Shown here in pieces: positions 26,365-35,662 of a stretch of DNA of 64,000 nt (the first letter of the stretch is position 1; each line of letters begins with the position of its first letter). This stretch comes from Microbacterium nymphoidis. Lineage in GTDB: Bacteria > Actinomycetota > Actinomycetes > Actinomycetales > Microbacteriaceae. Under the pieces are notes generated by a model, which saw only the letters and a list, made by a program, of their open reading frames with translations, had not been told where the DNA came from and searched no databases. The DNA is taken from the NCBI RefSeq assembly GCF_021044885.1, contig NZ_JAJNOD010000006.1, positions 1 through 64,000 on the forward strand, read 5' to 3'. The position numbers and the translations under genes were made by a program.

Positions 26365-27702
26365 AGCACCGGCGTCGGCGTCCCCGCTTCCGGCGGCGGC
26401 TCTGCTCATCGCCCGCGCCGAGGCGACCGCGCGGCGTCCCGCCGGGATTAGCAGGGCGATCGCCACCACGACGATGGTGGCGATTCCCGCGGCCACCAGC
26501 AGCACCTCGACCGGCATGACGTCCGCGAGCGGTCCGAAGCCGAGCATGCCCACGGGCATGGCGAGGGCCATCACGATGCCGACGAACCCGAACACACGCC
26601 CCTGCCGCTCCGGTTCCACGGTCTCCTGCAGGAGGGTCATGGCGGTGGTGCCGAAGAACGGCACCACGAGGCCGGTCAGGAACATCGCGCCGAAGAAGAT
26701 CCAGACGTTCGGGGACAGGCCCAGCACGATGGACAGCACCGCGAAGGCGAGGGATGCCGCGGTGATCAGGGTGATGCGGTCGCGCTGGGCGGCCCACAGC
26801 GCCACGAGGATGCCGCCCAGCGCCATGCCGATGCTGAAGGCGAGCTCCAGGATGGTGAGGTTGACCACGTCTCCGGCCTCGTCGCCAGCGGGGAAGGTGC
26901 GCACCACCATCAACGGGGTGAGGTTGGAGGGTGCGACCGTGAAGAGGAACACCACCGCGTAGAGCACCAGGAGCCAGCGAACGAACGCGTGGCCGAACAC
27001 ATACCGGATCCCGGCGGCCAGGTCTGCGAAGTACCCGACGGGCTCCTCCGCGGAGCGATCGACCTTGCTCACCCGCACCAGTGCGAGCAGAGCGATGCCG
27101 ATCACGGCCGTGACCACGTCGATCGCGAAGATCGGCAGCAGCGCCTGCAGCCCGGAGCCGGTTCGCAGCGTCGCCCACGCGAAGATGGCGCCGGCGGCGG
27201 CCGGGGCGATGAGCATCATGATCGAGTTGATCGTCTGCATGATGCCGTTGACGCGCATCAGGTGTCGTTGCGGGCTGATCTGGGGGATCATCGCGGAGAC
27301 CGCGGGGGTCTGGATGCCTGCGCCCGCCGATCGGATTGCGAGGGTGAGGAAGATCAGCCAGAGCGGCGCGTACCCCGCCAGCAGAAGGACCGCGAGGATC
27401 GCCGTCGTGAGCGCGATGGACCCGTCCGCGGCGATGATCAGGAGCTTGCGATTGTGACGATCCGCCCACACGCCACCGAAGATCGACACGATCGCCTGCG
27501 GGAGGAAACCGAACAGCGCCGCCAGCATCATCACCGAACCGGAGCGGAACTCCATCGTCAGGTACCAGAAGATCGCGTACTGGACCAGCATCGAGCCCAG
27601 CAGGCTCACGGTCTGGCCGCTGAAGAACAGCAGCAGGCCGCGCATCCAGTGAGGCGGATCTGCGGGCGGTGGGGAGGCGTCGTCTCTGGCGTCTGTCATC
27701 AT
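26362..27702 (-). CDS. MFS transporter, probable drug/macrolide-type efflux
   Basis: A 446-residue major facilitator protein with about 12 spans. GVWADRHNRK between spans 2 and 3 is the motif-A loop, and the layout resembles the macrolide-efflux (MFS_3) group. Two ATG codons (27702 and 27699) are adjacent; AAGAAGAG precedes them. The gene has a near-consensus promoter with a 16-bp palindrome over the start region, the arrangement of a repressed, inducible exporter. The substrate is unknown. Confidence 0.85.
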   Translation of the reverse strand: MMTDARDDASPPPADPPHWMRGLLLFFSGQTVSLLGSMLVQYAIFWYLTMEFRSGSVMMLAALFGFLPQAIVSIFGGVWADRHNRKLLIIAADGSIALTTAILAVLLLAGYAPLWLIFLTLAIRSAGAGIQTPAVSAMIPQISPQRHLMRVNGIMQTINSIMMLIAPAAAGAIFAWATLRTGSGLQALLPIFAIDVVTAVIGIALLALVRVSKVDRSAEEPVGYFADLAAGIRYVFGHAFVRWLLVLYAVVFLFTVAPSNLTPLMVVRTFPAGDEAGDVVNLTILELAFSIGMALGGILVALWAAQRDRITLITAASLAFAVLSIVLGLSPNVWIFFGAMFLTGLVVPFFGTTAMTLLQETVEPERQGRVFGFVGIVMALAMPVGMLGFGPLADVMPVEVLLVAAGIATIVVVAIALLIPAGRRAVASARAMSRAAAGSGDADAGA

Positions 27703-27710
27703 TCTCTTCT

Positions 27711-27726
27711 TCGCGATATATCGCGA
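27711..27726. promoter_or_regulatory. 16-bp palindromic operator of the MFS gene
   Basis: TCGCGATATATCGCGA is a perfect palindrome located 2 bp downstream of the -10 element and 8 bp before the start codon. A bound repressor would cover the transcription start. No regulator gene adjoins it. Confidence 0.6.
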
Positions 27727-27728
27727 GA

Positions 27729-27757
27729 ATTCTCCGGGAGTCAGAGAAGTGTGTCAA
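27729..27757 (-). promoter_or_regulatory. Near-consensus promoter of the MFS gene
   Basis: On the minus strand a perfect -35 TTGACA (27752-27757) and a -10 GAGAAT (27729-27734) are separated by 17 bp. This is the strongest sigma-A-type promoter seen in the window. Confidence 0.7.
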
Positions 27758-27768
27758 GACGGCGCAGA

Positions 27769-27813
27769 CACGAGAACGGGTGGGACGGCCCTGCCGCCCC
27801 ACCCGTTCTCGTG
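27769..27813 (-). terminator. Terminator downstream of the phosphohexomutase gene
   Basis: A perfect 16-bp stem (27769-27784 with 27798-27813) with a further inner 4-bp stem, 2 bp past the stop codon of the mutase gene. Confidence 0.8.
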
Positions 27814-27815
27814 GT

Positions 27816-29483
27816 TCAGGAGAAGGCGCCGAGCAGGTCCCGAACGGCGGCGTCCATGGCCGCGATCCGTGCCTGCGATGCCTCGGCGGACTCCGCCTTC
27901 GCGTCCAGGTACACCTTGAGCTTCGGCTCGGTGCCGCTGGGGCGCACCACGATGCGGGAGCCGGAGGCGAGCCGGTAGCGCAGCACATCGCCGGACGGCG
28001 TGCCCTGCGGCGCTTCCAGCAAGTCCTCGGCCGTGCTCACGGCGTCATCGCCGAACGCGACCGGCGGCTGCGCGCGCAGACCCGCCATGATGCGTCCGAT
28101 CAGCGACAGGTCCTCCACGCGGATCGAGACCTGACCGCTGGCGAAGTGCCCGAACGTCTCGCCGAACTCGTCCAGCAGGTCCGCGACGGTGCGCCCCTCG
28201 GCGCGGGCGTCGCAGGCGAGCTTCAGGAAGGCGATGGCTGCCGAGATGCCGTCCTTGTCGCGCACCGTCGTCGGGTTGACGAGATAGCCCAGGGCCTCCT
28301 CGAAACCGAACACCATCCCGGGCGCCCGAGAGATCCACTTGAAGCCGGTGAGCGTCTCGTGGAAGTCGAGCCCATAGTGGGCGGCGACCGCGCCCAGACC
28401 GGGGGAGGAGACCAGTGAGCAGGCGAGCGATGCGCCGGGGGTGCCGGCAGCCGCCCGTGCGTTCTGCCAGCCCAGGAGCAGCCCCACCTCGTTGCCGCTC
28501 AGCCGGCGCCAGCCGCCGTCGACATCCGCCGGAATGGCCACGGCCAGTCGGTCCGCATCGGGGTCGTTCGCGATGATGAGATCGGCGCCGGCCTCCCGAG
28601 CCGCGGCGAAGGACAGGTCCATCGCGCCCGGCTCCTCGGGGTTGGGGAAGGCCACCGTGGGGAACCGGCCGTCGGGCTGGATCTGCTCGGTCACCAGAAT
28701 CGGTGCGGCGTATCCGGCCTCGGTGATGATGCGCGAGATGGTCTCGTACCCCACGCCGTGCATGGCGGTGTACACCCAGCGAAGGTCGGCGCCCGTTGCC
28801 GGAGCGGGGCCGACGGCGGCGGTGGCCGTGACGTACGCGTCCAGCACAGACTCGTCGGCGACCGTGTAGTCGGTCGACCGCGGCAGCGCGGGAACGGTGA
28901 GCGTATCGGCGACGCGCTGGATGTGCGCTGCGATCTGCTTGTCGGCGGGCGAGACGATCTGCGAGCCGTCGTCGCTCCCGCCGAGGTAGACCTTGTAGCC
29001 GTTGTCGTCGGGCGGGTTGTGGCTGGCGGTGACCATGACACCCGCGTCGGCCTTCAGCAGACGCACGGCGAACGCCAGCACCGGGGTCGGAAGCAGGCGC
29101 GGCAGGAGGATGGCCCGCAGTCCCGCTCCGGCGAAGATCTCGGCGGAATCGGTGGCGAAGACCTGCGAGTTGCGCCGGCCGTCGTAGCCGATGACCACGG
29201 TCGGCACGCCGTCGACGTGCTCCCGGAGATAGGCGGCGAAGCCCGCGGCGGCCTGTGACACGAGCACTCGGTTCATCCGGTTCGATCCCGCTTCCAGCCG
29301 GCCGCGGAGGCCGGCGGTCCCGAACTCCAGACGGGTGGCGAAGCGATCGACGAGGTCGGCGGAGGCAGCCTCGTCGCCGTCGGCGACCCGCGTCAGCAGC
29401 TGTGCGAGCTCGTCGCGGGTCGTCTGATCCGGATCCTGCGCGAGCCAGGCCTCCGCTCGGGTGACGGCATCTGCGACGCTCAT
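27816..29483 (-). CDS. Phospho-sugar mutase (phosphoglucomutase/phosphomannomutase)
   Basis: A 555-residue alpha-D-phosphohexomutase. S154 in the TASHNPPDDNGYKVY motif is the phosphoserine. The metal-binding DPDADR motif and the sugar-specificity loop near GFEEALG follow. Domain 4 has the RPSGTEPK phosphate-binding motif. It interconverts 1- and 6-phosphates of glucose or mannose, or phosphoribomutase-like substrates. The 1-bp overlap with a purine nucleoside phosphorylase gene makes a phosphopentomutase-type (PGM2-like) role attractive: ribose-1-P to ribose-5-P. Confidence 0.9.
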   Translation of the reverse strand: MSVADAVTRAEAWLAQDPDQTTRDELAQLLTRVADGDEAASADLVDRFATRLEFGTAGLRGRLEAGSNRMNRVLVSQAAAGFAAYLREHVDGVPTVVIGYDGRRNSQVFATDSAEIFAGAGLRAILLPRLLPTPVLAFAVRLLKADAGVMVTASHNPPDDNGYKVYLGGSDDGSQIVSPADKQIAAHIQRVADTLTVPALPRSTDYTVADESVLDAYVTATAAVGPAPATGADLRWVYTAMHGVGYETISRIITEAGYAAPILVTEQIQPDGRFPTVAFPNPEEPGAMDLSFAAAREAGADLIIANDPDADRLAVAIPADVDGGWRRLSGNEVGLLLGWQNARAAAGTPGASLACSLVSSPGLGAVAAHYGLDFHETLTGFKWISRAPGMVFGFEEALGYLVNPTTVRDKDGISAAIAFLKLACDARAEGRTVADLLDEFGETFGHFASGQVSIRVEDLSLIGRIMAGLRAQPPVAFGDDAVSTAEDLLEAPQGTPSGDVLRYRLASGSRIVVRPSGTEPKLKVYLDAKAESAEASQARIAAMDAAVRDLLGAFS

Positions 29484-30316
29484 CAGAGTCGTCCGATCAC
29501 GCGTGCGAGCAGGTCGGAGATCACCGGCTCCGCGTCGCGGCCGGCTTCGATGACCTCCGCGTGGCTGAGCGGGGTCTTCTGGATGCCGGCGGCGAGGTTG
29601 GTGATCAGCGAGAAGCCGAGCACCTCCATGCCGGACTGGCGGGCGGCGATCGCCTCGAGAGCGGTGGACATCCCGCAGATGTGGCCGCCGATGGCCTTGG
29701 CCATCTGGACCTCGGCGGGCGTCTCGTAGTGCGGACCACGGAACTGGCAGTACACGCCGTCGTCGAGGGTCGCATCCACCTCGCGTGCGATGCCGCGCAG
29801 ACGTGCGCTGTACAGATCGGTCAGGTCCACGAAGTTGGCGCCCTCGATGGGGGAATCCGCGGTGAGGTTGATGTGGTCGCTGATCAGCACGGGCTGACCC
29901 GGCTTCCAGCTCTCCTTGATGCCGCCGGCGCCGTTGGTGAGCACCATGATCTCCGCGCCGGTGGCGGCCGCGGTGCGCACGCTGTGCACCACGCGGCGGA
30001 CGCCGTGACCCTCGTAGTAGTGGGTGCGTGCGCCGATGATGAGCACGTTCTTCCCGCTGTCCGTGCGCAGACTGCGGATCGTGCCGACGTGGCCCTCCAG
30101 CGCGGGCTTCGAGAACCCGGTGACCTCGGTGGCCGGAATCGTGGCGACGGTCTCGCCGATCAGATCCGCAGCCTTGCCCCAGCCGCTTCCGAGCGTGAGC
30201 GCGATGTCATGGCGCTCCACACCCGTCAGGCGTGCGATGTCGGCGGCAGCGGTGCGTGCGACGTCGAACGGATCGGTGTTCGCGTCGTCCAGCGGATTGT
30301 CGTGGTTCTCAGGCAT
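29483..30316 (-). CDS. Purine-nucleoside phosphorylase
   Basis: A 277-residue phosphorylase of the trimeric PNP family that releases purine base and ribose-1-phosphate. The phosphate-binding GSGWG motif lies at about 43-47, with GARTHYYEGH and the base-site TNGAGGI and GMSTALEA motifs downstream. It overlaps the mutase start (TGATG), which would send ribose-1-phosphate into central metabolism. A -10 TAGAGT (30323-30328) ends 6 nt before the ATG. Confidence 0.94.
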   Translation of the reverse strand: MPENHDNPLDDANTDPFDVARTAAADIARLTGVERHDIALTLGSGWGKAADLIGETVATIPATEVTGFSKPALEGHVGTIRSLRTDSGKNVLIIGARTHYYEGHGVRRVVHSVRTAAATGAEIMVLTNGAGGIKESWKPGQPVLISDHINLTADSPIEGANFVDLTDLYSARLRGIAREVDATLDDGVYCQFRGPHYETPAEVQMAKAIGGHICGMSTALEAIAARQSGMEVLGFSLITNLAAGIQKTPLSHAEVIEAGRDAEPVISDLLARVIGRL

Positions 30317-30322
30317 CCTCCC

Positions 30323-30328
30323 ACTCTA
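30323..30328 (-). promoter_or_regulatory. -10 element for the purine-nucleoside phosphorylase gene
   Basis: TAGAGT on the minus strand ends 6 nt before the ATG at 30316, the leaderless pattern. Confidence 0.45.
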
Positions 30329-30387
30329 GGAACCCCACACGCCCCTCACCAGAGCACTCCACTGCTCATTCGCGCATGCCGTGCTCG

Positions 30388-30448
30388 CTTCATCGCGCGC
30401 GACTGGTCCCCATCCGCACCGGATGCGAGCCAGGTGCGCGCAATGAAG
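30388..30448. repeat. Intergenic palindromic repeat, copy B
   Basis: Arms 30388-30406 and 30430-30448 match at 16 of 19 positions, with a nested 6-bp stem (30411-30416 with 30420-30425). The outer arm begins CTTCATCGCGCGCG, like copies A and C. It lies between divergent genes, so it cannot be only a terminator. Confidence 0.6.
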
Positions 30449-30463
30449 GGGATGTCGTTAGGG

Positions 30464-30469
30464 GAGAAT
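30464..30469 (+). promoter_or_regulatory. -10 element for the LpdA-like gene
   Basis: GAGAAT ends 6 nt before the ATG at 30476, the leaderless pattern. Confidence 0.35.
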
Positions 30470-30475
30470 GGGAGC

Positions 30476-31927
30476 ATGGCATCCCTCTCTTTTGAGCGCA
30501 CGCAGTCCGTCGCGATCATCGGCGGCGGTCCCGGCGGCTACGAGGCGGCGATTGCGGCAGCTCAGCTGGGTGCCGAGGTCACCCTGGTGGAGCGCGCGGG
30601 CGTCGGCGGTTCCGCGGTGATCACCGACGTCGTCCCCTCCAAATCCCTGATCGCCACGGCCGATGCCGCGGTCGCGATCAGCGAGGCCAGTGACCTCGGC
30701 GTGCAGTTCTTCGCGAAGGGAGCCGACGGCAAGCCGCTCAAGCCCCAGGTGGCCATCAACCTCGCCGCCGTCAACAAGCGACTGCTGACGCTGGCGCGTC
30801 AGCAGTCCGACGACATGCGAAGCGCGCTGCTGGAGGCCGGCGTCCGCATCATCAACGGCCACGGGCGCCTGGAGGGGGACCGCGCGGTGGTGGTCTCCAC
30901 CGGCCCCGGCGGCACCGACTTCGACCGGGTGGAGGCCGACACGCTGGTGGTCTCGGTGGGCGCCTCCCCGCGCCGGCTGCCGTCCGCGATGCCCGACGGC
31001 GAGCGCATCCTCACCTGGACCCAGCTGTACGACATGAAGGAGCTGCCGAAGCACCTCATCGTGGTGGGCTCCGGTGTCACCGGTGCCGAGTTCGCCTCGG
31101 CCTACATGAACCTCGGCGCTCAGGTCACCCTCATCTCCAGCCGTGATCAGATCCTGCCCTCCGAGGATGCCGACGCCGCTGCGGTGCTGGAGAAGGTCTT
31201 CAAGCGCGGTGGCATGAAGGTGCTCAACAAGTCTCGTGCCGAAAAGGTGGAGCGAAGCGGCGACGGTGTCGTCGTCACGCTCGCCGACGGTCGCACGGTC
31301 GAGGGCAGCCACTGCCTCCTGGCCGTGGGATCGATCCCGAACACGGCCGGCATCGGCCTGGAGGAGGCGGGCGTGCAGCTGGCCGACTCCGGCCACATCG
31401 TGGTCAACCGCGTGGCGCGCACCTCCGTGCCCAACATCTACGCCGCGGGCGACTGCACCGACTTCATGCCGCTGGCGTCGGTGGCCTCCATGCAGGGGCG
31501 CACAGCCGTGTTCCACGCGCTCGGTGACATCGTCATCCCGCTGGAGAAGGGCCGGATCACCGCCAACATCTTCACCGCCCCCGAGGTCGCCTCGGTCGGC
31601 TTCACCGAGCAGGACGTCCTGGACGGCAAGGCTGACGGCGTCGTGCACAAGCTGCCGCTGGCCGCGAACCCGCGCGCCAAGATGATCGGCATGAAGGACG
31701 GCTTCGTGAAGATCATCGCGCGGAAGGGATCGGGAACCGTCATCGGCGGTGTCATCGTCGCCCCGCGCGCCTCTGAGCTGATCTACCCGATCGCCATCGC
31801 CGTCGAGCGACGCCTCACGGTGGACCAGGTGTCGCGCGTGTTCGCCGTGTACCCGTCGCTGACCGGGTCCATCACGGATGCCATGCGGGCGATGCACCTC
31901 GTCAACCGGCAGGAATCCGGCGCCTGA
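30476..31927 (+). CDS. LpdA-type flavoprotein, NAD(P)H:quinone reductase-like
   Basis: A 483-residue protein with the fold of pyridine nucleotide-disulfide reductases: FAD motif GGGPGG at 16-21, NAD motif GSGVTGAEFAS and the C-terminal dimerisation domain. The redox-active CxxxxC of true dihydrolipoamide dehydrogenase is gone; A47 and V52 stand where the cysteines should be, in GGSAVITDVVPSK. The C-terminal His-Glu pair is also absent. It therefore cannot reduce lipoamide. This matches the mycobacterial LpdA (Rv3303c) group, known as quinone reductases. The long frame upstream of 30476 is antisense to the phosphorylase gene. Confidence 0.85.
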   Translation: MASLSFERTQSVAIIGGGPGGYEAAIAAAQLGAEVTLVERAGVGGSAVITDVVPSKSLIATADAAVAISEASDLGVQFFAKGADGKPLKPQVAINLAAVNKRLLTLARQQSDDMRSALLEAGVRIINGHGRLEGDRAVVVSTGPGGTDFDRVEADTLVVSVGASPRRLPSAMPDGERILTWTQLYDMKELPKHLIVVGSGVTGAEFASAYMNLGAQVTLISSRDQILPSEDADAAAVLEKVFKRGGMKVLNKSRAEKVERSGDGVVVTLADGRTVEGSHCLLAVGSIPNTAGIGLEEAGVQLADSGHIVVNRVARTSVPNIYAAGDCTDFMPLASVASMQGRTAVFHALGDIVIPLEKGRITANIFTAPEVASVGFTEQDVLDGKADGVVHKLPLAANPRAKMIGMKDGFVKIIARKGSGTVIGGVIVAPRASELIYPIAIAVERRLTVDQVSRVFAVYPSLTGSITDAMRAMHLVNRQESGA

Positions 31928-31930
31928 CCC

Positions 31931-31993
31931 GTTTCATCGTGCGCACTTGGCTCCTTTCGGGCAGCCGAAGGAGCCAAGTGCGCACGATGAAAC
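31931..31993. repeat. Intergenic palindromic repeat, copy C
   Basis: A perfect 26-bp inverted repeat (31931-31956 with 31968-31993) that continues into a short inner stem, beginning 3 bp after the LpdA-like stop. It starts GTTTCATCGTGCGC and ends with the reverse complement. It may double as a terminator, but the border sequence is shared with copies A and B. Confidence 0.7.
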
Positions 31994-31999
31994 TAAGTT
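31994..31999 (+). promoter_or_regulatory. -10 element for the broken membrane-protein gene
   Basis: TAAGTT ends 7 nt before the GTG at 32007, the leaderless pattern. It directly abuts repeat copy C. Confidence 0.35.
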
Positions 32000-32006
32000 G
32001 GGTCCC

Positions 32007-33013
32007 GTGGTGACCCCAGACCTGCCGTCGGCACCGACGCTGCCGCCCATCCCGTGGCCACGCGCCTGGGCGCCCCCGCGGCGATCCCGCTTCCCGCTGG
32101 CCGCCGGGTGGGTGATCGTCGCGCTCGCGGTGGCTGCCCTGCTCAACCCGGCGGCGCTGACGGCGGCAGCGAGCGAACCCGCCGGAGTCCTCGGGCGGGT
32201 GCTCGGCTCTGCCGTGGTCGCCGGCTTCGGTGCAGCGGTCATCCTGATCTTCGCGGGGCAGCGTCCGCCCGTCGCACCACCGCGATTGATCAACGCCGTC
32301 ACTCTGACGCGCGCACAGCGCGATCTTCCCGATGACTGGGTGCACTTCTTCCCCGAACGGCGTCGCGGGGCGAGCATGGTGGCCGGCTTCGCGGCGCTGG
32401 CGTGTTGCTGCTGCTGGGCGCGGCGACAGCAGCGGCGGTCGTGATCGTGCCGGATCCGGCACGCGATGCCGGGACACGCGTGACGGCGGCCGTGATCGGC
32501 ACCGTGGTGGGGCTCGCGGGCCTGCTTTTCGCCGGGGCCGCGATCCGCACGGGGATCGGCCGGATGCGCGGCGGATCGTTCGGCAGACGGGCGATGGGGC
32601 TCGCGATCGGGCGTAGGGCGGTGCTCGTCACCGGTGTGGAGCTGGTCGCCGTGATCCCCTGGAGCGCGATTCGCCGCGTCGAGGCGGATGCCATGCGATT
32701 CGCGCCGAGCGAACGCACGATTGTCGGAGGCCGTCGGCGTGACGATGCGGAGGTCCCCACCATCGTGCTGCATCTCGACCCGGCAGGGATCTCCGCGGAG
32801 CTGAGGGCCGTGACGTTCGAGGCGGCGCCCGGGGATCCGGTGTTCACGCTCACCGCAGACTCGAGCGATGTCCATCCCTGGGTGCTGTGGGCTGCGCTGT
32901 CGTATTTCTCGGACTCGGCGCGCCGCGAATCGCTGGGAACCACGTTCGCGCAGCGCGCCCTGTCGTCGTGGGCAGCGGGCGTCGCTGCGGCGGATCGATC
33001 GCGTCGCTCCTGA
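32007..33013 (+). pseudogene. Membrane protein of unknown function, interrupted by a frameshift
   Basis: Two overlapping frames encode one apparent protein. The first (GTG 32007 to stop 32444) has a Pro-rich start, two spans and then loses sense as a Cys/Trp/Arg tail. The second (from 32402 to 33013) continues with two spans and a soluble C-terminal domain of about 140 residues. Joining them near 32397-32402 needs one extra base, for instance GCGGTG for GCGTG, and yields about 335 residues with four spans. No family is recognised. A single-base deletion, a sequencing error or programmed frameshifting could each explain it; the first two are likelier. Confidence 0.65.
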
Positions 33014-33034
33014 CAGGTGGCCGCCACGGACAGC

Positions 33035-33065
33035 AGAAGGGCCCCGAGGTGATCGGGGCCCTTCT
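33035..33065. terminator. Bidirectional terminator
   Basis: A perfect 13-bp stem (33035-33047 with 33053-33065) with a 5-base loop, between the broken plus-strand gene and the convergent carboxylase gene. Confidence 0.85.
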
Positions 33066-33075
33066 CACATCGGTC

Positions 33076-34842
<1,767 letters not shown>

Positions 34843-34849
34843 GAGTGCC

Positions 34850-34855
34850 AGACTA
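34850..34855 (-). promoter_or_regulatory. -10 element for accA
   Basis: TAGTCT on the minus strand ends 7 nt before the ATG at 34842, the leaderless pattern. It supports that start. Confidence 0.45.
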
Positions 34856-34967
34856 CCGCGACGAATGCGCGATCTTTTGAGCACTCTCGACAAGAATCTG
34901 CGGAATACGTTTCAGACGACCTACCAACACCGCGCAGGAGTGTGATCACACCGCCGCGGGGAGGCGA

Positions 34968-35612
34968 TCACCGGTTCCAGAGCGTCGGCCACGCCACGCC
35001 GAGCTGAGCCGCCAGCCGCCGAAGCGTTGACAGCGACATCCCGATCACCGTGGACGGCTCGCCCTCGATCCGCTCGATGAACGGCCCTCCCAGACTGTCC
35101 AGGGTGAACGCGCCCGCCACCTGCAGCGGCTCCCCGCTGGCGATGTAGGCGTCCAGTTCGGCATCTGTCATGTCGTCGACGAACGAGACCGACGCCTCCG
35201 CGACGGCGTCGGCCTGCCCCTGCACCGCGCCACCCTCCACGCGCAGCACGCTGTGACCGGAGTGCAGCACCCCGGTGCGACCGCGCATGAGGTGCCACCG
35301 TTCGCGGGCGACGGCCGCCTCATGGGGCTTGCCGTAGACCGTGCCGTCGAGCTCGAACATCGAGTCGCCGCCGATCACGATGCCGTCGAAACCGGGAGCG
35401 AGATCATCGATGCGCTCCGCCACGGCGGCGGCCTTGAGCGAGGCGAGAACCTGGACGTGCTCGGCGGGGGAGAGCGTGCGGCCGAGCTCCGATTCGAGAG
35501 AAGCCACCGCCGCGTCCTCATCGACTCCCGGCGAGTGCAGCAATGGCTCGATCCCTGCCTGGCGCAGCAGCATGAGACGGGCGGGGGACGTGGACGCGAG
35601 CAGCACCTGCAT
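34968..35612 (-). CDS. maf: Maf-like nucleoside triphosphate pyrophosphatase
   Basis: A 214-residue Maf/Ham1-related house-cleaning pyrophosphatase that removes non-canonical or methylated nucleotides. The N-terminal STSPARLMLLRQAG motif (7-20) and the mid-protein DSMFELDGTVYGKP segment are typical. The ATG at 35612 is set by a -10 TAGCCT (35620-35625) 7 nt upstream and by the conserved VLLAS start. It lies 125 bp upstream of accA on the same strand, a common actinobacterial neighbourhood. Confidence 0.9.
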   Translation of the reverse strand: MQVLLASTSPARLMLLRQAGIEPLLHSPGVDEDAAVASLESELGRTLSPAEHVQVLASLKAAAVAERIDDLAPGFDGIVIGGDSMFELDGTVYGKPHEAAVARERWHLMRGRTGVLHSGHSVLRVEGGAVQGQADAVAEASVSFVDDMTDAELDAYIASGEPLQVAGAFTLDSLGGPFIERIEGEPSTVIGMSLSTLRRLAAQLGVAWPTLWNR

Positions 35613-35619
35613 GAGTGAC

Positions 35620-35625
35620 AGGCTA
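35620..35625 (-). promoter_or_regulatory. -10 element for maf
   Basis: TAGCCT on the minus strand ends 7 nt before the ATG at 35612. Confidence 0.45.
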
Positions 35626-35650
35626 TCCAGTCCGACGGCGGCGGGCATGG

Positions 35651-35656
35651 GAGAAT
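35651..35656 (+). promoter_or_regulatory. -10 element for the RNA methyltransferase gene
   Basis: GAGAAT ends 6 nt before the GTG at 35663. Confidence 0.35.
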
Positions 35657-35662
35657 CGACCA

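Noticed and set aside
30476..31927. Calling this gene dihydrolipoamide dehydrogenase
   Set aside because: The catalytic cysteines and the His-Glu pair are missing.
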